The notes under the pieces were generated by a model. That model did no database searches and was not told where the DNA came from. It was given only the letters and a program-made list of their open reading frames with translations. The position numbers and the translations under genes were made by a program. DNA of 64,000 bases from an uncultured Parabacteroides sp. (GTDB lineage: Bacteria > Bacteroidota > Bacteroidia > Bacteroidales > Tannerellaceae): contig CASFNG010000004.1 of assembly GCA_949296075.1 (NCBI GenBank), positions 62,001-126,000 on the forward strand. Reading direction: 5' to 3'. Within the stretch, counting starts at the first letter, position 1. The number at the start of each line of letters is the position of its first letter. Below, piece after piece: positions 1 to 7,010 of the stretch.

Positions 1-341
1 CGGGTGAGCAGGAATACTCGCCCTACCTCTTCTCCACCTCCTGGCTGAATATCGTCTATGGGAAGAAATGGAAACCCGGCCTCTTCGTGGGCTACCTGAA
101 GAATCTTGGCGCGGCTAAGGAGATCGTGGGCGGCACGTATGGCGTGGGGCTCGACGTGGATCAGCTGTTCACGGTCAACGCCCAGCTATCGTATAACCTG
201 CCTCATTGGAAATTAGGGGTCGAGTACTCACCCGCCACCGCTTGGTATGGCGACGTGGACAAGAAGGATGGCGGAAGGGTACACGCTACCCACTCGGTGA
301 CGAACCACCGCATCTTGGGCGTCTTGATCTATATGTTCTGA
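1..341 (+). CDS. C-terminal part of an outer-membrane beta-barrel protein (5' truncated by window edge)
   Basis: An open frame enters from the left edge (first full codon at 3) and ends at TGA 339-341. The visible 112 residues alternate polar and hydrophobic positions in amphipathic strands with many Tyr, Trp and Gly, and the chain ends in Leu-Ile-Tyr-Met-Phe. A terminal aromatic residue is typical of outer-membrane barrels inserted by the BAM machinery. Phrases such as LFVGYLKNLG and AQLSYNLPHWKLGVEY look like adjacent strands with short turns. The family and any substrate cannot be fixed because the N-terminus is outside the window. A porin-like protein is the best reading. An ATG at 87 is internal to the barrel and is not the start. 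A perfect inverted repeat follows 20 bp after the stop. Confidence 0.6.
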   Translation, partial: GEQEYSPYLFSTSWLNIVYGKKWKPGLFVGYLKNLGAAKEIVGGTYGVGLDVDQLFTVNAQLSYNLPHWKLGVEYSPATAWYGDVDKKDGGRVHATHSVTNHRILGVLIYMF

Positions 342-361
342 TTCGTCTGGGTAAGAAACGG

Positions 362-399
362 CGAAAGGGGGCGGATCCGTCAAGATCCGCCCCCTTTCG
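362..399. terminator. Bidirectional rho-independent terminator between convergent genes
   Basis: Bases 362-377 and 384-399 form a perfect 16-bp stem with a 6-base loop. The stem base is A-rich on the left and T-rich on the right, so it can end transcripts from the barrel gene (plus) and from asd (minus). Confidence 0.85.
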
Positions 400-421
400 T
401 TATAAGGATCCAGAAGAGGGA

Positions 422-1432
422 TCAGCCGATATTCCCCACCTTCAGCAGGTATTCCGCTATCTGCACGGCATTGAGTGCGGCACCCTTCTTGATCTGGTCG
501 CTCACGGTCCAGAAGGTCAGTCCGTTGGGATTGCTGATGTCCTTGCGGATACGGCCTACATAGACAGGATCGTGATCCGCCACGAATAGGGGCATCGGAT
601 AGACCTTGTTCGCGGGATCGTCTTGCAGTACCACCCCTTCCGCCTTGGCGAAGGCCTCGCGTGCCTCTTCCACGCTGACGGGACGCTCTGTCTCTATCCA
701 AGTCGCCTCGCTATGCGCCCGCATCACCGGCACACGCACGCAGGTAGCGCTCACTTCAATGTCAGAGTGCATGATCTTGCGGGTCTCGTTATACATCTTC
801 ATCTCCTCTTTCGTGTAGCCGTTCTCCATGAATACATCCACGTGGGGAATGACATTATAAGCCAGTTGGTAGGCGAATTTCTCCACCGTGGGCTCCTCGC
901 CCTTCAGCAACTGCTCGTATTGCTTCTTCAACTCGGCCATCGCGGTGGCTCCCGCCCCGCTCGCTGCCTGATAGGTGGATACGTGTACCCGTTTGATGTG
1001 CGCGATTTTCTCGATCGCCTTCAGGGCTACCACCATCTGTATGGTGGTGCAGTTCGGGTTCGCGATCACGCCGCGCGGACGGTCTAAGGCGTCCTCTGGG
1101 TTTACCTCGGGCACTACCAAGGGCACGTCGTTGTCCATGCGGAACGCGCTTGAGTTGTCGATCATCACCGTGCCGTATTGGGTGATTGTCTTCTCGAAGG
1201 TCTTCGAGGTACCCGCCCCGGCGGAAACGAAAGCGAGATCGATCCCCTTGAAGTCGTCGTTCTGCTTCAGCTCCTTCACGGTATATTCCTTACCCCGGAA
1301 GGTATAGATACGTCCGGCACTGCGGGATGAGCCGAAAAGAACCAGCTCGTCCATCGGGAAGTTTCTCTGGTCGAGGACGCGCAGGAACTCTTGCCCTACC
1401 GCGCCGCTTACACCTACAATCGCTACTTTCAT
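422..1432 (-). CDS. asd: Aspartate-semialdehyde dehydrogenase
   Basis: This enzyme reduces aspartyl phosphate to aspartate semialdehyde with NADPH, the branch point for lysine/diaminopimelate, threonine and methionine synthesis. The N-terminal Rossmann signature [20 protein letters not shown], the catalytic-cysteine motif PNCTT (Cys about residue 130) and the active-site segment YQAASGAGA are all present, and 336 residues is the usual length. The ATG at 1432 is chosen; an in-frame TTG two codons upstream is possible but unlikely. It is monocistronic here, transcribed away from the lamin-tail gene, with a probable -7 box about 110 bp upstream (1546-1553). No lysine riboswitch was recognised in the leader. 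Confidence 0.95.
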   Translation of the reverse strand: MKVAIVGVSGAVGQEFLRVLDQRNFPMDELVLFGSSRSAGRIYTFRGKEYTVKELKQNDDFKGIDLAFVSAGAGTSKTFEKTITQYGTVMIDNSSAFRMDNDVPLVVPEVNPEDALDRPRGVIANPNCTTIQMVVALKAIEKIAHIKRVHVSTYQAASGAGATAMAELKKQYEQLLKGEEPTVEKFAYQLAYNVIPHVDVFMENGYTKEEMKMYNETRKIMHSDIEVSATCVRVPVMRAHSEATWIETERPVSVEEAREAFAKAEGVVLQDDPANKVYPMPLFVADHDPVYVGRIRKDISNPNGLTFWTVSDQIKKGAALNAVQIAEYLLKVGNIG

Positions 1433-1466
1433 TTTCAATGGTTTAATAGAATGACGTAAAATAGTT

Positions 1467-1474
1467 TATCTTTG
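1467..1474 (+). promoter_or_regulatory. -7 box for the lamin-tail-domain gene
   Basis: TATCTTTG matches the Bacteroidetes -7 consensus TAnnTTTG and lies about 100 bp before the start at 1575. A weak TTTA sits 21 bp upstream in the -33 position. Confidence 0.5.
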
Positions 1475-1483
1475 CTTACCTGT

Positions 1484-1519
1484 AAAGGGAACTTTGAGCG
1501 TCAGCTTTTCAGTCCCTTT
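1484..1519. other. Leader hairpin between divergent asd and lamin-tail genes
   Basis: AAAGGGA (1484-1490) and TCCCTTT (1513-1519) pair to enclose 22 bases that can fold further. The element lies between the two opposing -7 boxes, so it would be present in both leader RNAs. Confidence 0.35.
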
Positions 1520-1545
1520 ATGGATGATTCCGCTTAATTAGCGTG

Positions 1546-1553
1546 CAAAGATA
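1546..1553 (-). promoter_or_regulatory. -7 box for asd
   Basis: CAAAGATA on the plus strand reads TATCTTTG on the minus strand, a perfect TAnnTTTG box. It predicts a leader of about 105 nt for asd. No convincing -33 element was found. Confidence 0.5.
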
Positions 1554-1574
1554 GAAATTTATAACTAAAACCAG

Positions 1575-3941
1575 ATGACTATGAAACAATTATTCTTCTT
1601 TTTCGTGCTTTTGCTTCCTTTTTGTGTTCAAGCTCAGATCAGCGAGCCGTTCGATGGCCCGGAGATCACCTCGGCGAATCCCTGGAAAGTGGGCGAGGGG
1701 TTTCATCTCTCGGGAGGAAGGCTGTCGTTCGACGGGAGCGGGCAGAAGGGATGGAAGTCGTGCGCCCTTCCGATCCGGTATACTCCCGATATGCAATGGA
1801 CGTTCGACGTGGATCTCGCTTTTCGCTCATCCAATCTCAACAACGCCCGGATTTACGTCTATGCCACGGCGAAGCCCAGCGACGTGGCCTTCTTCGTGCA
1901 GGTGGGGCACAACGACCATAGCGTCTCTTTTTACGAATATCGGGGGACAAACACCCCCGAGCGGGTGATCCGAGGTCGGGAAGGATTATTGGGCGATGGC
2001 GCCTCTTCCGTGCGGGTCCGCCTCACCTTGGAGCGGAACCGGCTGTGGACGCTCTATACCTCCACCGACAAGCGGCATTTCGTGAAGGAGGGTGAGGTGG
2101 AGATCCCCCTGCCCGCCGAGGATATACGGCCGGGGGGCTTCTTTCATTTGGCCTGTTTCTATAAGGCGATCTCGTTGACCGGAATGGTTTTCTCTTTTGA
2201 TAACGTGGAGATTTCTTCGGAGATCGACCTGTCGGAGGCGGATCCCGGTGAAGAGGTGCCGGAGGTTTCCGAAAATCCCGGGGAGGCTTCCGGGAAAACT
2301 CCGGCGCTTTTGTCGGTAGAGGAGGAGACGGATTTTTCCCTCCTGCTCGCCTTCGACCGGGAGATCCGGGCGGCGAACGCCTTGGTCTTCCTCTCCGGGG
2401 AGGAGGCGGACGTGCTCTATCTCTCCGAGGATGAGCGGATCCTGAAGGCGGAGTGGGCAACTCTCCGTGAGCGGGGGAAGCGTTATACCTTGGATTATGC
2501 GGGGATCTATCCCAAGGAGGGGATAGAGGAGAGCAAAGGGAGCCGGTCGTTTGTCTCCCGGATGGGCGGTGACGGGCCGGATATTCCAAGGGAGCCTTCC
2601 GGACCGGGACGGATCGCCCGGGGCGAGTTGGTGATCAACGAGATACTGGCTCGCCCGGATCGGGATGGTTTCCCGGAATACGTGGAGCTGCTGAATACCT
2701 CTTCCGGGGCGATCGACGTGGGGGGATGCTTCTTCTGGAACGGGAAAAAGCGGAAAGAGCTGCCGGATGCCGTGATCCCCGCCGGGGGCTATGCCCTGCT
2801 GTATCACCCCGATCGACCGGTCAGGGCGGCAGGGGAGGCGGTCTTGATCCCGGTCGAAAAGTTTCCTCCCCTGAATGATTCGGGAAAAACCTTGCGGTTA
2901 GAGGATCCTTTCGGGACGGCCGTGGATCAGGTCACTTACGAGGCAGCCACTGCGGGGCGCTCATGGGAGCGCTCGGGGCGGGGGTGGCATCTCTCCTCCG
3001 ACCCTCGGGGAGGGACACCCGGATCGCCTAATTCCTCGGGCGAGTTGCCGCCAGTCGATCCCGGGGAGCCGGAGGAACCTGACGAGCCTGATCCCGATCC
3101 GGGCGAGAGCGTCACGGTCTTGCCGGGCGAGATCGTCTTCAATGAGCTCTTGCCCGAGCCGAATCCGGGAGGGAGCGAGTATGTCGAGCTGTATAATCGC
3201 TCCGATCGCCGGCTGCCTTTGTCGGGCTTGTTTATCGCCACCCGCAAGCCGGATGGCCATTTAGGTACCCGTTATCCGCTTTCCCCGATTACCTCTTGGT
3301 TAGAGCCGGGCGATTACGCGCTCCTGTCGAAGCATCTCGAAGGGGTACGCGACTTCTATCTGCTCTCGGATCCTGACGCTTTGCATGAATTGCGCCTGCC
3401 GATCTTGGCGAACACCTCCGCCGTGTTGGTGTTGGCCCGCGAGGAGGACGGGGAGGTGATCGATGAGGTAGCCTATTCCCGGAACTGGCACCTTTCCGCC
3501 GTCAAGGGGAAAAAGGGGGTCGCCTTAGAGCGTATTGACCCGGATGGAGCGACACAAGATCCATCCAACTGGATCTCCGCCTCCTCTACACACGGCTATG
3601 GAACGCCGGGATACCGGAACTCCCAGTATGGGGCGGACAGGGATGATGTCTTTTCCGGAATCGAGCCGCCCGTTTATTCCGAGACGACCCGCGAATACAC
3701 CATCGCCTATCGGTTGGATCAACCGGGCTATACCTGCCGGGCTTGGGTATTCGATCTCTCCGGTAGGCAGGTGTGTGAAGTGAGCAATCTTGATCTTCTC
3801 GGGAGCGAGGGCGAGCTTTCCTGGAACGGGTTGGCGGCGAATGGCGGCAAGGTGAAGGCGGGTGTCTATATCTTCTATGCGGAACTGGCGCATCCTTCCG
3901 GGAAGGTGGAGCGTTACAAACGGGTTTTCTTGGTGAGATAG
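1575..3941 (+). CDS. Secreted protein with two lamin-tail domains and a FlgD-like C-terminus
   Basis: The 788-residue product starts with a signal peptide (MKQLFFFFVLLLPFCVQAQ, cleaved near residue 21). Residues about 25-215 look like a beta-sandwich. About 348-480 and 515-690 are two lamin-tail-like domains, each opening with a G-E-[LI]-V-[IF]-N-E-[IL]-L motif and containing an E-Y-V-E-L-[LY]-N signature. A Pro/Glu/Asp-rich linker (about 488-510) joins them. The C-terminus (about 700-788) has a FlgD-type pattern, with WNGLAANGGKVKAGVYIFYA and a final Lys-Arg-Val-Phe-Leu-Val-Arg, as in gliding or T9SS cargo sorting modules. It is probably exported to the surface by the T9SS encoded at 25269-31455. 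The role is unknown; cell-surface adhesion or extracellular nucleic-acid processing are guesses. A second in-frame ATG lies two codons in. Confidence 0.75.
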   Translation: MTMKQLFFFFVLLLPFCVQAQISEPFDGPEITSANPWKVGEGFHLSGGRLSFDGSGQKGWKSCALPIRYTPDMQWTFDVDLAFRSSNLNNARIYVYATAKPSDVAFFVQVGHNDHSVSFYEYRGTNTPERVIRGREGLLGDGASSVRVRLTLERNRLWTLYTSTDKRHFVKEGEVEIPLPAEDIRPGGFFHLACFYKAISLTGMVFSFDNVEISSEIDLSEADPGEEVPEVSENPGEASGKTPALLSVEEETDFSLLLAFDREIRAANALVFLSGEEADVLYLSEDERILKAEWATLRERGKRYTLDYAGIYPKEGIEESKGSRSFVSRMGGDGPDIPREPSGPGRIARGELVINEILARPDRDGFPEYVELLNTSSGAIDVGGCFFWNGKKRKELPDAVIPAGGYALLYHPDRPVRAAGEAVLIPVEKFPPLNDSGKTLRLEDPFGTAVDQVTYEAATAGRSWERSGRGWHLSSDPRGGTPGSPNSSGELPPVDPGEPEEPDEPDPDPGESVTVLPGEIVFNELLPEPNPGGSEYVELYNRSDRRLPLSGLFIATRKPDGHLGTRYPLSPITSWLEPGDYALLSKHLEGVRDFYLLSDPDALHELRLPILANTSAVLVLAREEDGEVIDEVAYSRNWHLSAVKGKKGVALERIDPDGATQDPSNWISASSTHGYGTPGYRNSQYGADRDDVFSGIEPPVYSETTREYTIAYRLDQPGYTCRAWVFDLSGRQVCEVSNLDLLGSEGELSWNGLAANGGKVKAGVYIFYAELAHPSGKVERYKRVFLVR

Positions 3942-4097
3942 GATACCAACAGGCTGTGTCAAGATGGGATATGTTGACGCAGTCCCCGGAGGTGTGTCAG
4001 AATGGATAAAACGCGAGGCTTTGAGGGTGAGGGCGACAGGAGTTTACTGTCGTAAACGACTGAGCCCGAATCCCGATCATAACGCTGCGGTTCGCCA
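3942..4097. other. Intergenic block with a hairpin and a possible pseudoknot
   Basis: This 156-bp gap separates two convergent genes. CTGTGTCAA (3954-3962) pairs with TTGACGCAG (3974-3982) with one G-T. Further on, GACAG (4035-4039) pairs with CTGTC (4047-4051) while GTTTAC (4042-4047) pairs with GTAAAC (4052-4057), an interleaved H-type arrangement flanked by GGGC (4031-4034) and GCCC (4064-4067). A 72-codon open frame crosses it but runs into the neighbouring gene on the opposite strand and has no coding character. It may be a small RNA, a processing signal or a worn mobile-element end. Confidence 0.35.
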
Positions 4098-5231
4098 TTA
4101 TAACGCACCGTACACCGCTTGGTACCAATCCAATCCCTTATACCATTCGTTCAGGCTATTCAGATCGGCTTGCGGCACGTAGATGGAGAGACCGCTATAC
4201 GTATTGACCGGCAGATAGAGACCACCTCCATAGGCATAGACAGCCTTGGGGGTGGTCGCTTTGTAAACGACCGCCTTCTCTAAGCAACGCTTGAAGGTCT
4301 CGTACGGTTCTCCCTCGGCCAAATGGCTCACGTAGTCTTCGAGATCGTATAGGGCATGGTAGTTCTTTTTCAGGTACTCCATGATTTGCAGCTCCTCTAC
4401 GGGTACGGCGAACAGCTCCTCCTCCGTCTTCCCGGAGAAGATCGGACGGCAAGCGTCGGCTAAGGCGCCAAGCTCGTCGCATTTCACGACCGAGACGGTT
4501 CCCGCGTCTTCCTGATAATAGGTATAGAATCGCGAGGCGATCTCCCGCACGTCAGGTTCCGGCTCGAACATCGGCCCGACGATCGACTGGTAGGGGAAGC
4601 CCTCCGCTAAGATCTCCGTAGGCGATCCGATGATATAATCCGCCTGGTTACGCAAGGCATAGACCACCTCCGTAGAGGCCATATAGCAGGCGTCGAACAG
4701 CAGGAAGTCGAAATGGTAAGGGGAGAGGGCGTCCGCCAAGTCGTTCAGCTCGATGGACTGCCCGTTGTCCTCGCCGAACGAGCGGAGATAATTGCCGATC
4801 TTGTGCGGGAGCCAGCCGGTCCCGTGGCTCCAGAGCACTAATCCGTAACTGTCTGCGGGGAAGGTTCTCACGCTCTTCTCGATGATTTGGGACAAGGTCG
4901 CCGCGGTCGCCGAGTTCTGTCCCTCCTCGTACCGCTCGATCTCTATCTCCCGCACCGTCCCCCGCTCAAGTCTCAGATAGAAGAGGCGCGGGGTCTCGTT
5001 ACGCTTGTCCGTATAGATCACGATGTTCCCGTCGGTTATCCCGGCTTGCGAGATCCCATTCTTGATCCCCTCTACATTTTGGTCGATATAGTAGCCGAGA
5101 TTATTGTCGCCGGCGAAATAGAACAAGACGGTCCGCAAGGGCCTTTTTGCCTCCGGTTCCTCCTTGTCGCAGGCCACTAATGCCAGCGTCGCCGCGAGCA
5201 GGCAGCACAGGTATTTGATTATCCGCTCCAT
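4098..5231 (-). CDS. Clostripain-family (C11) cysteine peptidase, lipoprotein
   Basis: The 377-residue product begins with a lipoprotein signal, MERIIKYLCCLLAATLALVAC, and Cys21 is the predicted lipidated residue. The family signature is complete: FYFAGDNNLGYYID near the N-terminus, catalytic His in LVLWSHGTGW and catalytic Cys in FDACYM. The FDACYM stretch is followed by an STEVVYAL helix, as in characterised clostripains from gut Bacteroidales. These enzymes cut after basic residues and sit in the periplasm or on the cell surface. The ATG at 5231 is preferred because it gives a compact lipobox; an in-frame ATG five codons upstream exists. It lies 89 bp downstream of the GHL10-type gene in the same direction, so co-transcription is possible. 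Confidence 0.9.
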   Translation of the reverse strand: MERIIKYLCCLLAATLALVACDKEEPEAKRPLRTVLFYFAGDNNLGYYIDQNVEGIKNGISQAGITDGNIVIYTDKRNETPRLFYLRLERGTVREIEIERYEEGQNSATAATLSQIIEKSVRTFPADSYGLVLWSHGTGWLPHKIGNYLRSFGEDNGQSIELNDLADALSPYHFDFLLFDACYMASTEVVYALRNQADYIIGSPTEILAEGFPYQSIVGPMFEPEPDVREIASRFYTYYQEDAGTVSVVKCDELGALADACRPIFSGKTEEELFAVPVEELQIMEYLKKNYHALYDLEDYVSHLAEGEPYETFKRCLEKAVVYKATTPKAVYAYGGGLYLPVNTYSGLSIYVPQADLNSLNEWYKGLDWYQAVYGAL

Positions 5232-5300
5232 AACACTAAAAAACATCCTCAGGAAAAAGGGAAAAGATCCTCATCCTCCCGTGAAATCTTCCCATAGAAC

Positions 5301-5320
5301 AACCGGGCCGTTGCCCGGGT
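5301..5320 (-). terminator. Possible terminator after the GHL10-type gene
   Basis: CCGGGC (5303-5308) pairs with GCCCGG (5313-5318) across a 4-base loop, with an extra A/T pairing after a one-base bulge. The T-tract on the minus strand is weak, so read-through to the C11 peptidase gene is possible. Confidence 0.4.
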
Positions 5321-6850
5321 TTATAGTTTCACCTTTTTTATTTTTCCTTTGCTCTCGTTGTGGAAACGATCCACCGCCGTCACCACGTACCGATATTTCA
5401 CCCGTCCCTTTTCGTAAGGCAGCCAGTAGAAGGTATCCCGGGTAGTCGCCACGATCTTGGACGGATCGCTGATGTCGAGCGGTTCGCCGTCGCGGAAGCG
5501 ATAGATCACGAAGTAGGAGGCCAGCTCCGGGTTCGTCGGGCTTTGCTTGGCCCGCCAATGCATCACGAAGCCCTCGGGCGTCCATTCCGTCTTTACCCGG
5601 CTCACCGGCTTGGGTGCCCGGTCGTGTTGGTGCGTATAGGCTGGGATCAGCGCCGGATAGCGATGGTAATTCCTTCGCAGGCTGTCGGCCACTCCCCCGT
5701 TGTTCCACAGCAGCTCGTTGGCGGGCCAGAAGCAATTCCCCTGGATATGCGGCAGGGCGCGCTCGTAGCGCATCTTGCGGGTCAGCTGATCCGCCTTCAT
5801 GGTGCGCGCCACGTCTTGCCCGATATAGAGATGCGCGCCCTCGGCGTGCTTGTCCCACCACTTGACGAGCGTGATGTAATCCGCCGCCGGGTGGCCGATC
5901 TCCCAATATACCTGCGGCATATTATAGTCGATCCATCCCTGCTTCACCCAATAAAGGATGTCGGCGTAGAGGTCGTCGTAGTTCTGCAATCCGTTGGTAT
6001 CGCTACCCGACCCGTCGGGCGTGCTCTTCTTGTTGCGGTAGATCCCGAAAGGGCTGATCCCGAAGCGTACCCAAGGCTTCGTCAGCAGGATGGTTCGTTT
6101 CAGCTCCCGGATCAGGGTGTTCACGTTCTCCCGTCGCCAGTCGCCCCGCCTTGCCTCGGTATATCCCTTGCTCAGGCCATATTTACGGAAGCTATTGTCG
6201 TCCGGGAAGGCAAGTCCCGCGGCGGGGTAGGGGTAGAAGTAATCATCCATGTGGATCGCATCTACGTCGTACCGGCTCACGATGTCGCGTACGACCCGGC
6301 AGATGAACCGGCGGCACTCAGGCAGCCCCGGATCGAACAGGATCTGCTTGTTGTAGGTCACGAACCATTCCGGGTGCTTGTGATAGATATGCGAGTCGGC
6401 GAACCGGGTGTTCCCTGCCGTGCTTGCCCGGTAAGGGTTCAGCCAGGCGTGAAACTCCATGTTGCGCTTGTGGCACTCCTCGATCAGGAAGGCCATCGGG
6501 TCGAAATCCCCCGCCGGTGCCACGCCCTGTTGTCCCGTGAGGAAGCGGCTCCACGGCTCGATGTCCGACTTATAGAAGGCGTCCGCCTCGGGGCGCACCT
6601 GGAAGATGATCGCGTTGATCCCGCAGCGTTTTAGGTAATCTAACTTGCGGATGAAATCCTTCTTCATCCGGGCGGGGGTCATCTCTTTATATTCCCCTTG
6701 GAAGGCGGTCTGGATCCATGCCCCCCGGAACTCCCGTTTCGCCTCTTTCCCGTTGTCCGATACCGGGCGGGCAGGCTCGCGCAAGGTAGAGCAGGCGGTG
6801 AGCGCGCCGCAAAGAACAACCGCCAACAGGCGGAGATAATGCTTGAACAT
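5321..6850 (-). CDS. Glycosyl-hydrolase-like lipoprotein (GHL10/DUF187 type)
   Basis: The 509-residue lipoprotein (lipobox LTACS, Cys20) has a TIM-barrel of the GHL10 type at about residues 40-350. REFRGAWIQTAFQGEY opens the domain, followed by GINAIIFQVRPEADAFYKS, FHAWLNPYRA and the acidic strand DAIHMDDYFYPYP. About 410-505 form a fibronectin-III-like module. Family members act on peptidoglycan or extracellular polysaccharides; substrates are mostly unproven. The full domain length suggests an intact gene. Transcription diverges from uvrA. Confidence 0.85.
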   Translation of the reverse strand: MFKHYLRLLAVVLCGALTACSTLREPARPVSDNGKEAKREFRGAWIQTAFQGEYKEMTPARMKKDFIRKLDYLKRCGINAIIFQVRPEADAFYKSDIEPWSRFLTGQQGVAPAGDFDPMAFLIEECHKRNMEFHAWLNPYRASTAGNTRFADSHIYHKHPEWFVTYNKQILFDPGLPECRRFICRVVRDIVSRYDVDAIHMDDYFYPYPAAGLAFPDDNSFRKYGLSKGYTEARRGDWRRENVNTLIRELKRTILLTKPWVRFGISPFGIYRNKKSTPDGSGSDTNGLQNYDDLYADILYWVKQGWIDYNMPQVYWEIGHPAADYITLVKWWDKHAEGAHLYIGQDVARTMKADQLTRKMRYERALPHIQGNCFWPANELLWNNGGVADSLRRNYHRYPALIPAYTHQHDRAPKPVSRVKTEWTPEGFVMHWRAKQSPTNPELASYFVIYRFRDGEPLDISDPSKIVATTRDTFYWLPYEKGRVKYRYVVTAVDRFHNESKGKIKKVKL

Positions 6851-6954
6851 AGGTTTGTTTTTGATTGGATCGAAAAATGTTTGAAGGGCAAAAGTAAAAG
6901 ATTCCCCATAAAATCGGAAATCCTTCCCGGTGAAATTCGAAAAACAGGGTCAGG

Positions 6955-6986
6955 TTTTACACCTTGTTCGATAAAAACTATCTTCG
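6955..6986 (+). promoter_or_regulatory. Promoter of uvrA
   Basis: TATCTTCG at 6979-6986 is a -7 box, and TTTT at 6955-6958 lies 20 bp upstream in the -33 position (consensus TTTG). The start codon follows about 24 bp later. Confidence 0.55.
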
Positions 6987-7010
6987 CGCTTAGAAGAAAC
7001 AGTGAGAAAG

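Noticed and set aside
1433-1545. Lysine riboswitch in the asd leader
   Set aside because: The leader has one short hairpin but none of the conserved multi-helix elements of that riboswitch.
3964-4182. 72-codon open frame between the lamin-tail and C11 peptidase genes
   Set aside because: It crosses a structured intergenic block and then runs antisense into a well-supported gene; the product has no family features.
5360-6634. 424-codon plus-strand frame
   Set aside because: It is antisense to the GHL10-type lipoprotein gene, whose domain motifs are clear, and its product is rich in Arg, His, Val and Leu as is usual for shadow frames of GC-rich genes.
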